This document shows, piece after piece, positions 25,587 to 32,500 of a stretch of DNA of 32,500 bases (position 1 is its first letter; each line of letters begins with the position of its first letter). The position numbers and the translations under genes were made by a program. Under the pieces are notes generated by a model that saw only the letters and a program-made list of their open reading frames with translations, was not told the origin of the DNA and made no database searches. Origin of the DNA: Symbiodinium natans (taxonomy: Eukaryota > Sar > Dinophyceae > Suessiales > Symbiodiniaceae); assembly GCA_905221605.1 (NCBI GenBank), contig CAJNDS010002463.1, positions 292,501-325,000 of the forward strand, read 5' to 3'.

Positions 25587-26117
25587 ATGCCCGAGGCCCA
25601 AGCGCTCTCACAGTTCCTCGCAGCGCAGGGCGCGGACCCCGCGCGGAAGCGGCTGTTTGCAGGCGGGAGTGGGGGCTTGGGGTTCTTTATAAGGTTTCGG
25701 CTCCACTCCCCTCACCCCTGAAAACCCTGAGCCCAAAAACAAGCTAGAAAACACGTTCTTTTTGCACCTGCAGTCCACAGTCCGTTACGCTAGGGGCACC
25801 TAAACCCTGAACCCTAAACCCTGAACCCTAAACCCTAGACCCTAAGCCCTAAGCCCTGAGCCCTAAACCCTAAACCCCTAAACCCCTAAACCCTAAACCC
25901 CTAAACCCCTAAACCCTAAACCCTAACGGCCCTAAACCCTAAATTCTAAACCCTAAACCCTAAACCCTAAACCCTAAACGCCTAAACCCCTAAACCCTGA
26001 ACCCTAAACCCTAAACCCTAAACCCTAAGCCCTAAACCCTAAACCCTAAACCTAGGCTTCCGCGCGCGTGCCGTGCAGAAGCGGCTGCACGCCTCCTTCC
26101 AGGAGGCACCGGCATAA
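25587..26117 (+). CDS. Three-exon 3' end (or tiny gene), unknown
   Basis: Exons ending at 25681, then 25774-25795 and 26079-26117, in phase (GG plus T; then 0/0), closing at TAA 26115-26117. The first contains ALSQFLAAQGADPARKRLFA; the second PQSVTLG; the third KRLHASFQEAPA. An in-frame ATG at 25587 would give a 51-residue product, but an acceptor GAG (25595) or GCAG (25623) is as likely. Acceptors TTTTTGCACCTGCAG and CGTGCCGTGCAG are good. The second intron has a GC donor and then C-rich array. Not recognised. Confidence 0.45.
25801..26055 (-). repeat. CCCTAAA array with CCCCTAAA units
   Basis: 7- and 8-bp units alternate. Fills the intron 25796-26078. Confidence 0.95.
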
Positions 26118-26124
26118 GGCATGA

Positions 26125-26482
26125 ATCCTAAAGCCCTAAGCCCTAAGCCCTAAGCCCTAAGCCCTAAGCCCTAAGCCCTAAGCCCTAAGCCCTCAGCCCT
26201 AAGCCCTAAGCCCTAAGCCCTAAGCCCTAAGCCCTAAGCCTTAAGTATGCCCTAAGCTCAGCCCAAGCCCTAAGCCCTAAGCCCTAAGCCCTCAGCCCTA
26301 AGCCCTCAGCCCTAAGCCCTAATCCCTAACCCTAAGCCCTAAGCCCTAAGCCCTAATCCCTAAGCCCTAAGCCCTAAGCCCTAAGCCCTAAGCCCTAAGC
26401 CCCAAGCCCCAAGCCCTAAGCCCCAAAGCCCCAAGGCCCCAAGGCCCCTAAGCCCTAAGCCCTCAGCCCGAAGCCCTAAGTT
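26125..26482 (-). repeat. CCCTAAG-homogenised array
   Basis: Some 45 units in which CCCTAAG has almost completely replaced CCCTAAA, with CCCTCAG and CCCCAAG sub-variants. Downstream of the proposed stop at 26117. Confidence 0.95.
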
Positions 26483-26882
26483 TGGAGCTTAGGGGGCCGA
26501 TGTTTGCGGAACGATCCGCACATCTCCCAATCTCATATAGCCTAAGCCCTACAAACCCTAAGTTGAAGCTTCCTTTGCTCCTCGATTCCGAAGATTCCCC
26601 AGCGCCTGCGTCGTTTCAGAGGCGACGTTGAGCCTCTCGCCCCGTGCAGCAGACGAGGAGGATCCACTTTGGCTTGCAGCCCAATAAAGCCCAACAGCCT
26701 GGAACCCTTTAAACCCCAGACCTCTAAACCCCTAACCCTAGACCCCAACACCCTAGAACCCGGGCACAAGTTGAAGATTGAAAATTGTCGCTCAGGCATT
26801 TGGGCTTGCATCTAGCTCTGAAATCTTGAGTAGGGGACCTCGGACAAGCGGCCCTTTGCAGCCTAAACCCCATGACATTCAC
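26483..26882. other. Spacer
   Basis: Unique DNA. The minus frame 26811-26542 is open, but its 5' half consists of leucine/valine words from C-rich repeats. No exon supported. Confidence 0.4.
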
Positions 26883-27095
26883 TCTAAACCCCTAAACCCC
26901 TAAACCCCTAAACCCCTAAACCCCTAAACCCCTAAACCCCTAAACCCCTAAACCCCTAAACCCCTGAACCCCTAAACCGCTAAACCCCTAAACCCCTAAA
27001 CCCCTAAACCCCTAAACCCCTAAACCCCTAAACCCCGAAACCCCTAAACCCTAAACCCTAAACCCTAAACCCTAAACCCTAAACCCTAAACCCTT
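26883..27095 (-). repeat. CCCCTAAA array switching to CCCTAAA
   Basis: 8-bp units to about 27045, then 7-bp units to the end. Confidence 0.96.
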
Positions 27096-27112
27096 AACGC
27101 GAAGCGCGCTTC

Positions 27113-27560
27113 GTGGTTATGCAGGTGTTGGGGTTAGGGTGTAGAACCCCCCGCTTAAGGTTTCGAGAAGACCTAATTATCCATTTAACAGGACTTCTAG
27201 CAGGACACCGTCATTACCCCGTGGAAGCCTTTAACTGCATGAGGAGGGCTGCAGCCCGAAACCCTTTCGCTTCCGCAGGAAATCACGATGATTGGGGACC
27301 ATGTTACTAAGGAGTGGGTGACCCCTCCTAAAACTGTGCAGTACCTGGGCAACGGCAACTCTCGCGTTGCCTACGTCCTGAGCCCAACAGAAGTCCTAAA
27401 GCTCTCCAAATGATGGTATGGAGAGTGAACAAAAAATGGCTGGGGAGTACCCATACCGGGTGTCCACTGGATGGGCACAGTGAGGAGTTTCTGTGCTACA
27501 CAGCCTCAGGGCGGCGCCAGTTCGCTTGTGACGAAACCCAAAGCCCTAAACCTTCAGCCC
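27113..27560 (+). CDS. Coding-like region, exon structure unresolved
   Basis: Several frames are protein-like in turn: REDLIIHLTGLLAGHRHYPV (about 27158-27217), then from the acceptor CTTTCGCTTCCGCAG (27278) EITMIGDHVTKEWVTPPKTV, continuing LGNGNSRVAYVLSPTEVLKL to a TGA at 27411-27413. After that two frames are open, MVWRVNKKWLGSTH and TKNGWGVPIPGVHW. Introns such as GTCATT...CCGCAG (27213-27278) may separate the first two pieces. I cannot build a single chain. It is surely not array-derived; either a gene or a decayed one. Confidence 0.35.
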
Positions 27561-27599
27561 TAAGCAATAAGCCCTAAACCCCAAATAAGCCATAAACCC

Positions 27600-27735
27600 T
27601 AGCACTAAGCCCTAAGCCCTAAGCCCTAAGCCCTAAGCCCTAAGCCCTAAGCCCTAAGCCCTAAGCCCTAAGCCCTAAGCCCTAAACCCTAAACCCTAAG
27701 CCCTAAGCCCTAAGCCCTAAGCCCTAAGCCCTAAT
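27600..27735 (-). repeat. CCCTAAG array
   Basis: About 18 units, the second block of this variant; two CCCTAAA units near the middle. Confidence 0.96.
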
Positions 27736-27743
27736 GCCCATAG

Positions 27744-29704
27744 CACTACACGGCGCTCGACGCGATGCGACGAGGCAGGTCTCAGCTTGCTCCATCACCT
27801 TTGCGGCAAGGGGTTTAGGGTTTAGGGTTTAGGGTTTAGCCCCCTAACCCCCGCCCCTGCCCCCTAAGGGCCCCTGCCTGGGCCCCCCTCCCCTGTGACT
27901 CGGACCCAACCCGGAACAGCACGAAACTTAATAAGTTTTTAGAAATGGACAGTTGGCCTTGAGTTTAGGCCTAAACCCTAAAAGGATTAGGTTTGGGTGG
28001 CTTTGCCGCCTCGGACGGCGTGGGGTGGGAGAGAAGTGTGAGATGGCCCTCCAGAATCGGGCCAAAGCTGCTCTTCGCACCTCGCGAAGCTTTCGAGCTT
28101 GTTCCGAAGCCTAACCTTCACAGCACCTACGCCCTATCACAGAAAACCCTAAACCCTAAACCCAAACCCCAAGCCTCAAACCTTGTAAACCCTAAACCCT
28201 CAATCCAGGAGGAGAGAGCCCACCAGACTGAGGACAGTGACGACGCGGCGTCAGAGGCCGGTAGGGTGTCGGGGCTCGGGGTTAAGGGGTTTCGGGGCAA
28301 GGGTTTTGGGGTTTAGGGTTAGGGTTTTTGGGGTTTTGGGTTTTTGGGGTTTGGAGTTTTGGGGTTTGGGGGTTTTGGGTTTTGGGGTTTTGGGGGTTTG
28401 GGGGTGTCAGAGGCCGGTAGGGTTTTGGGGTCGAGGGTTTAGGGTTTTGGGAGGTTTTGGGAGGTTTTGGGGGTTTTGGGGGGTTTTGGGGGTTTGGGGG
28501 TTTGGGGGTTTTGGTTTTGGGGGGGTTTTGGGGTTTGGGTTTTGGGGGTTTGAGAGGCCTGGACCAACCCGCAGAAAACCTCCGATCCGTGCAGGCAGCA
28601 GCAAGGTTTCAGCGGTGGCTTTACGGTTTCGATTGAGGGTGAAGGGTCTGCTTTATATAGGCCTATGGCGTTAGCCTTTCATCCCTATAGTTTGCATTTG
28701 ACCCTAAACCCGAAACCCTAAACCCGATACCCGAAACCCCAAACATGGCCACGGGGAGCCTTCTGCCACATGACAGGCAGATGGGGAGAGCAGCAGCGAG
28801 GAGGTCCAGTGTTGCAGTTTTAGTTCTAGGGTTTAGGGTTCAGGGTTTAGGGTTTAGGGTTAGAGGGTTTAGGGGGTAAGGTTCGGGGCTCCAGGTAGCT
28901 TTGGTTCAGAGCTGAGGGTCTGGGACGTGGGTTAAGGGTGTACAGATCACACTTAGGGGTACCCGTGTTTTGGGGTTCCCATAGTAAGGTATAGATCATT
29001 TTGGTAGCCCTGTTTTACTTTGGTGTTCACGGTTGGTTCACAGTTTGGGGCCTCGAGAGTTGCTGGGGATCTTTTGGTTTTAGGGTTTAGGGGCCTCATT
29101 CCCTCCACCCCGCAGCCCTCGCCCCTAAACGTTCAACCCGAAACCCTCAAACCCGCAAACCCAAAATCCTTAAGCCGTTACATCCTCGAATCCTCAGCAA
29201 GCCCTCAAACCCTCAAACCCTCGATCAATCAAACACTTAAACCCTCAAACCCTCAACCCCTCAAACTCTCAAACCCTCAAACCCTCAACCCCTCAAACCC
29301 TCAAACCCCTCAAGCATCTCAAGCCCAGAACCACAACAACCCTTAGCCGTCGAATCTCCTTCGCCCGCCTAAACCCTAAACCCTAAACCCTAAACCCTAA
29401 ACCCGAAACCCTAAACCCTAAACCCTAAACCCTAAACCCTAAACCCTAAACCCTAAACCCTAAACCCTAAACCCTAAACCCTAGACCCTAGACCCTAGAC
29501 CTTAAACCCTAAACCCTAAACCCTAAACCCTAAACCCTAAACCCTAAACCCTAAACCCTAAACCCTAAACCCTAAACCCTGAACCCTGAACCCTAAACCC
29601 TGAACCCGGTGGCGGCAGGAGGCACCTTCCTGCGGCGGTGAGCAGCGGGGGGCTGTTGCAGGTCGGAGCACTCTGGGCTTTTAGGGTCTTCCGGGGCTCT
29701 AAAG
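27744..29704 (+). CDS. Seven-exon chain, unknown function (best supported)
   Basis: Exons 27744-27812, 27991-28100, 28209-28260, 28575-28605, 28777-28816, 29044-29076 and 29662-29704, in agreement at every junction. Frame peptides: LHGARRDATRQVSACSITFA, GGFAASDGVGWERSVRWPSR, EERAHQTEDSDDAASEA, NLRSVQAAAR, QMGRAAARRSSVA, FGASRVAGDLL and VGALWAFRVFRGSK. The acid-rich piece followed by Ala/Arg-rich pieces suggests a helical or linker region. Acceptors include CTCAATCCAG, CACATGACAG, GGTTGGTTCACAG and GGGCTGTTGCAG. Donors start GTTTAGGG, GTAGGG, GTTTCAG, GTTTTAG and GTCTTAGGG. Introns carry arrays in the usual orientation. I recognise no domain; beginning and end of the gene are not seen. Confidence 0.55.
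27813..27990 (+). repeat. Intron with TTTAGGG start
   Basis: GTTTAGGG units to 27838, a C-rich stretch, then unique AT-rich DNA and short CCTAAA words before acceptor GGATTAG. Confidence 0.8.
28140..28205 (-). repeat. Short CCCTAAA array in intron 28101-28208
   Basis: Two short blocks of CCCTAAA with CCCAAAC variants ahead of acceptor CTCAATCCAG. Confidence 0.85.
28250..28423 (+). repeat. 156-bp duplication including an exon end and donor
   Basis: GTCAGAGGCCGGTAGGGT occurs at 28250-28267 and again at 28406-28423, exactly 156 bp apart. It covers the last bases of exon 28209-28260 and its donor, so a second, decoy donor sits inside the intron. Confidence 0.8.
28286..28555 (+). repeat. GGGGTTTT-type G-rich array
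   Basis: Irregular GGGTTTTGGGG and GGGGTTTGGG units, close to the ciliate-type TTTTGGGG, presumably derived from TTTAGGG by loss of A. It should be very prone to G-quadruplex formation. The open frame through it (28237-28674) is low complexity and not supported. Confidence 0.88.
28700..28745 (-). repeat. Short CCCTAAA/CCCGAAA run
   Basis: Six degenerate units ahead of exon 28777-28816. Confidence 0.8.
28817..29043 (+). repeat. Intron with degenerate TTTAGGG start
   Basis: GTTTTAGTTCTAGGG then TTTAGGG (28826-28880). The rest is unique, with a family B-like GGGGTACCCGTG at about 28957. Confidence 0.7.
29130..29320 (-). repeat. CAAACCCT (8-bp) array
   Basis: CTCAAACC/CTCAACCC units of 8 bp, homogenised in the 29210-29310 part. 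Confidence 0.9.
29370..29608 (-). repeat. Long CCCTAAA array
   Basis: About 33 units with small CCCTAGA and CCCTGAA clusters. Confidence 0.97.
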
Positions 29705-29714
29705 GTCTTAGGGC

Positions 29715-29775
29715 TTTAAGGGTTTAGGGTTTAGGGTTTGGGGTTTGGGGTTTAGGGTTTTAGGGTTTAGGGTAC
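29715..29775 (+). repeat. TTTAGGG array
   Basis: Follows the donor GTCTTAGGG at 29705. Confidence 0.93.
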
Positions 29776-29792
29776 ATAGAACGCAAACTTAC

Positions 29793-30207
29793 CTTCATTG
29801 GCTGATGGTAGTGGGCAGTTTTCTCCTAAAAAGGTCGAAACCTCTCGCGCAACTTTGTCGATTTCCTTGACCTTTTGAACGTGGCAGAGCGACAAAACTT
29901 CTTCCGCTCTTTTTCCGCACAACCAGTCAGAATCTGTTTGCCTCCAAGCTCACGCTTTTTCGGCTCCATACTTGAGTTCATGGTCCATTTTTGAAAGATG
30001 ACCTTTTGTCCAAAGTGGCTTAAGACGCTTTCTGTCATCAAGCTCTGTGGTCCAGATTGTTGGCCGCAACAAGTGGGACTTAGGGTTGCGAAGCCGGGTG
30101 AGTGCAATCTTGCTGTCACTAGCTACAGTTATCAAGGGTGTGGAGAAGGAAATCCAGTGCTTTGGACTCCGCGTCAGTAGTGCTCTTGTTTTCCTTGTTG
30201 GTTTCGT
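29793..30207 (-). pseudogene. Minus-strand 415-bp exon remnant, unknown
   Basis: Flanked by an acceptor with pyrimidine tract ending AAACTCAG (30208) and a donor GTAAGT (29792). The first 70 or so bases read SDETNKENKSTTDAESKALD, with LHTLDNC to about 30125; then the frame must shift by one base to read SKIALTRLRNPKSHLLRPTI, LDDRKRLKPLWTKGHL and HELKYGAEKA. A TGA (29952-29950) follows, after which the same frame continues DWLCGKRAEEVLSLCHVQKV and VAREVSTFLG. The TGA overlaps a possible donor GTGAGC. Highly charged, clearly once coding, opposite in strand to the neighbouring chain. No domain recognised. Confidence 0.45.
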
Positions 30208-30289
30208 CTGAGTTTAGGGTTTAAAGGGTTGAAAGGGTTTTGTGGATTTAGATTGTTAAAGTGTTGAGGGTTTAGGGTTAGAACCTCCC

Positions 30290-30720
30290 GTGCGTCCCTT
30301 GTTCCCCGGGGTGGGATCTCTTGCAAATCTTAAAGCAAACCAGGGCGAGTATTCTCGCCTGAACATTGCATACACAATTAGGGCCGTTGAGCGTGGGGGG
30401 GGGGGTGTTGGCAACCCCAACCTCGAAAATCACAACAAGAATAACAACAATGAACATTCTGAAACAATAACACTAATGCAGTACTGGCGATTTGGGTTTG
30501 GACTGTAGGGTTGAGTGTTGAGGATTACCCTAAAGCCCAGATGCCCAACATAAGGAACCCCCATCGTAGTCACATGAGTCACATGAGGGCTATGAGATCT
30601 AACCTTTTCGGGGCCGGGGTTGCCAACCTTCTGGTTTCCCTTGCAACCTATGTTCAGGCTTCAGAGTTTAAGTTAGAAATAGCCTTGATGGAGGTTAGGG
30701 TGTTATTTCTGGGATGCTGA
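30290..30720 (+). CDS. Coding-like region, two frames
   Basis: One frame (to TAG 30506-30508) reads LANLKANQGEYSRLNIAYTI, then glycines from an 11-bp G run (30395-30405), then Asn-rich text. The next frame (30511-30720) reads SNLFGAGVANLLVSLATYVQ and ELKIAL-like hydrophobic helix text, ending TGA. They may be two exons or unrelated. Repeat-poor block; no domain. Confidence 0.28.
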
Positions 30721-30888
30721 CCCAGTAACCTTCAAATCCTGTGCAGGGTTTGGGGTGCTGAGTGGGCAGCAGTTAAGAATCGTGAGCCCTAACCCTGAAC
30801 CCTCAACCCTAAACCCCAATCCCTAAATCTCGGACCCTGATACCCTACAACGAACCGCTCTAGTGCGAGCCTTCCTGACTTCTGACAG

Positions 30889-31209
30889 CAAGCTGAGAGT
30901 CGTGAGCATGCGCCGGATGGGCTGCTGACCTGGGTTTAGGGCTTAGGGTTTAGGGTTTAGGGTTTAGGGACACTTTGCAGACAAGAGCCGCTTCGCTTAG
31001 AGCAGGCTCTGGAGAACGTCTGCAAGTGCGCGGAACGAGGGCACTTGGAGGTTCGTTTGGGTACATAGAAGTAGGGTTCTAAGTAGGGGTAGCTAGGGGT
31101 ATAACCTCTTACTTGGGGTACTTAGAACCTTCAAGCAAGGGAGGCAAGCTCTGCGGCCCACAGCTCAGAGGCCATCCATGTCGCTGACGTTGTCCACAAT
31201 GGCCGCTAA
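30889..31209 (+). CDS. Three-exon chain, possible gene end
   Basis: Exons 30889-30933, 30981-31050 and 31144-31209. The first starts after CTTCCTGACTTCTGACAG, reads QAESREHAPDGLLTW and ends at GTTTAGGG. The second starts after GACACTTTGCAG; its best frame reads QEPLRLEQALENVCKCAERG and ends at family B, whose far side continues ASSAAHSSEAIHVADVVHNG to TAA 31207-31209. The phase that keeps the first exon open instead gives TRAASLRAGSGERLQVRGT in the second and stays open beyond 31209. So the exon borders are firmer than the joint frame. Confidence 0.42.
30934..30970 (+). repeat. Short TTTAGGG array at donor 30934
   Basis: Five units filling most of the 47-bp intron 30934-30980; its inverted partner is a degenerate C-rich run at 30785-30850. 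Confidence 0.88.
31051..31143 (+). mobile_element. Family B element, 93 bp
   Basis: TTGGAGGTTC (31045-31054) pairs with GAACCTTCAA (31125-31134), and GTACATAGAAGTAGGG loosely with CTTACTTGGGGTAC. Starts after GGAG at the end of exon 30981-31050 and ends CAAGCAAG/GGGAG at an acceptor. Confidence 0.62.
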
Positions 31210-31269
31210 GGATCAGGATCTGAGCCCAAGAGCCTGTCAAGCCCTGCAAACCCCAACACCTCAAGCTCA

Positions 31270-31503
31270 AACCCTAAACCCTAAACCCTAAACCCTAAAC
31301 TCCAAACCCTAAACCCTAAACCCAAAACCCTGAACCCTGAACCCTGAACCCTAAACCCTAAACTCCAAACCCTAAACCCTAAACCCTAAGCCCTAAACCC
31401 TAAACCCCGAACCCTAAGCCCCTAAGCGCTAAGCCCTGAAGCCTAAACCCGAAACCCCAAACCCTACACCCTAAACCCTAAACCCGAAACCCCTCAACCC
31501 AAG
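31270..31503 (-). repeat. CCCTAAA array with CCCTGAA and CTCCAAA variants
   Basis: The phrase AAACTCCAAACCCTAAACCC occurs twice (about 31297 and 31360), a sign of segmental duplication within the array. Confidence 0.93.
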
Positions 31504-31564
31504 GCTCCCTGGCGCGGTGCGGCTTAGCCTTCGCCGGGGCGCTGCTGCACACTTTGGCGCCTTG
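31504..31564 (+). CDS. Exon candidate, hydrophobic
   Basis: Acceptor CTCAACCCAAG, donor GTGAGCC. The open frame (2 nt, 19 codons, 2 nt) reads SLARCGLAFAGALLHTLAP, compatible with a membrane or signal helix. Between C-rich and G-rich arrays as usual. Confidence 0.42.
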
Positions 31565-31573
31565 GTGAGCCTT

Positions 31574-31617
31574 GAGGGTTTATGGGGTTTAGGGTTTAGG
31601 GTTTAGGGTTTAGGGGT
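31574..31617 (+). repeat. TTTAGGG array
   Basis: Five units after the donor at 31565. Confidence 0.92.
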
Positions 31618-32042
31618 GTTATCAGTTTCTGTTAAGGTGTTAGGGTTTTTGGGTTTTGACAGGGTGGTTCAAAAGGTTGTGAAAGAGTGTAAGAGGGTTT
31701 TTGAAGGGCTGGTCGGTTTTTTTTTCAGTCATAAGGGGCATCTCCTTGAAAGAGAGTAAGGCTGTAAGTCACGAAGGTTTATCGCTCGACAGCCGATAGC
31801 TGAGGCGGACTAAAGCCCTATGAGCCCCAAACCCCAGGCCCTAATTTTCCCCAATCCCTAAACCGCAGGAACCCTAAACCCGAATCCCTCAACCCCGAGC
31901 CCCAACCCCTAAGGCCAAAATCAAGGTTCCTAAACTCCACACCCTAAGCCCTAAACCCGAAACCTTAAAACCCTAGACCCTAAAGCCCATACCCCAAACC
32001 CTAAACCCCAAGCCCCAACCCCGAAACCTTAAGCTTCTTAAT
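31618..32042 (-). repeat. Spacer, then degenerate C-rich repeats
   Basis: G/T-rich unique DNA to about 31800, then scattered CCCTAAA, CCCCAAA and CCCGAAC words. No exon supported. Confidence 0.6.
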
Positions 32043-32139
32043 TTGGGATGCTCCCCCTGATACTAGCAGTCCTTAATGGGGATTCTAGTACCCCACTTTA
32101 TAATGCCTAGTAAGGACTGTTTCAGGGGGAACATCCCAA
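32043..32139 (+). mobile_element. Longest family A element, 97 bp
   Basis: TTGGGATGCTCCCCCTGATAC and TTCAGGGGGAACATCCCAA are inverted; AGTCCTTA and TAAGGACT extend the arms, and GGGGATTCTAGTACCCC lies in the middle. Flanks TTCTTAAT and CCCTAAAC do not match, so no duplication remains. Confidence 0.82.
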
Positions 32140-32159
32140 CCCTAAACCCCCTAGCGGGT

Positions 32160-32500
32160 TTGGTTGCGGGGGTGGTTTTTCGGGTCAAAACAACGTCTTG
32201 TCCCCTGCCGCTGTTCCTCCTTGTTCACGGTGCATGCTGAAAACGGTGGCCTGCGTGAGGTTTTCGAGACATTTCAACATGTCCGCTGTTTGTTTTGTGT
32301 GTTGTCACACGTTCCGATTTCAGCGTTTTCAAAAGGGGTGCCCCTTTTGGTGCATGGTTTTCGTGTGTGTCTTGTGCAACGTCACGGAATGCGTGGCCTG
32401 CGTGGCAGAATCGAAACACGTTTCATGGCCTTCCTGTGTTACCTACACACGGCGCGTTTTGCGTTTTGTTTGCACTTTTTCTGAGTGGAGTTGCTGGGGT
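32160..32500. other. Right-edge segment, GT-rich
   Basis: Repeat-free. GTGGCCTGCGTG occurs twice (32246-32257 and 32393-32404). Open frames on both strands (about 106 + and 64 - codons) compete without splice context; the end is cut by the window. Confidence 0.35.

Noticed and set aside
1961-27428. TGA as a sense codon
   Set aside because: Protein-like frames cross TGA at 1961, 27411, 27426 and 29952. But 1961 works as a normal stop, 29952 overlaps a GTGAGC donor, and at 27411 splicing or a second frame explains the text. Four cases chosen by eye are not evidence.
28237-28674. 145-codon Gly/Phe/Trp-rich ORF
   Set aside because: It is translation of the GGGGTTTT array; the real exon there is 28209-28260.
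1-32500. Window is a chromosome end
   Set aside because: Arrays occur in both orientations, are short and are separated by exon-like DNA throughout; none is terminal.

Overview
The window is eukaryotic nuclear DNA, dominated by plant/alveolate-type telomere repeats (TTTAGGG on one strand, CCCTAAA on the other) in dozens of short interstitial arrays. I find no bacterial operon, rRNA, tRNA or CRISPR. A dinoflagellate is my first choice. The reasons are the 7-bp telomere unit, very many small exons, both GT and GC donors, a preference for G right after the acceptor AG, apparent genes lying head to tail on one strand, and inverted-repeat elements that look like introners. A coccidian such as Eimeria, known for scattered AAACCCT repeats, is the main alternative, but its typical CAG repeats are absent. 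The species cannot be fixed from the sequence.

Open reading frames alone show almost nothing, because most genes are split into exons of about 20-140 bp, below ORF-finder limits. Reading the short GC-richer islands between arrays with splice rules gives many exon candidates on the + strand. Several run in matching phase: 719-1963 (TGA stop), 4960-5610, 8438-9545, 14526-15144, 20989-22392 (perhaps to a stop at 22758), 23770-24150 (TAG stop), 25587-26117 (TAA stop), 27744-29704 and 30889-31209. None matches a family I can name with confidence; 23770-24150 faintly resembles a pentatricopeptide protein. All splicing is predicted by eye.

The main observation is how repeats and exons are arranged. 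About twenty times the + strand reads CCCTAAA array, a 60-150 bp island, then a TTTAGGG array. The island behaves as an exon. The G-rich array starts at the donor (often literally GTTTAGGG) and the C-rich array ends just before the acceptor. Most introns are therefore bounded by complementary telomere-like arrays and could fold end to end.

A second layer is short inverted-repeat elements. Family A (ends TTGGGATG/CATCCCAA) has perfect 8-bp target duplications at two loci, and one copy carries a TTTAGGG array inside it. Family B (GTTCATGGG...CCCATGAAC...AAGTAG) starts at an exon's AG|GT and ends at an acceptor, so it looks like an introner. Three other inverted-repeat elements occur once each.

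Other features are a 132-bp tandem array (about 3420-3995), a 38-copy 9-bp array derived from the telomere unit (23410-23758), blocks where telomere variants have been locally homogenised (CCCCTAAA, CCCTAAG, CCCTACA, CCCAAAA, GGGGTTTT), long G or C homopolymers, and a few minus-strand coding remnants, the clearest at 29793-30207.
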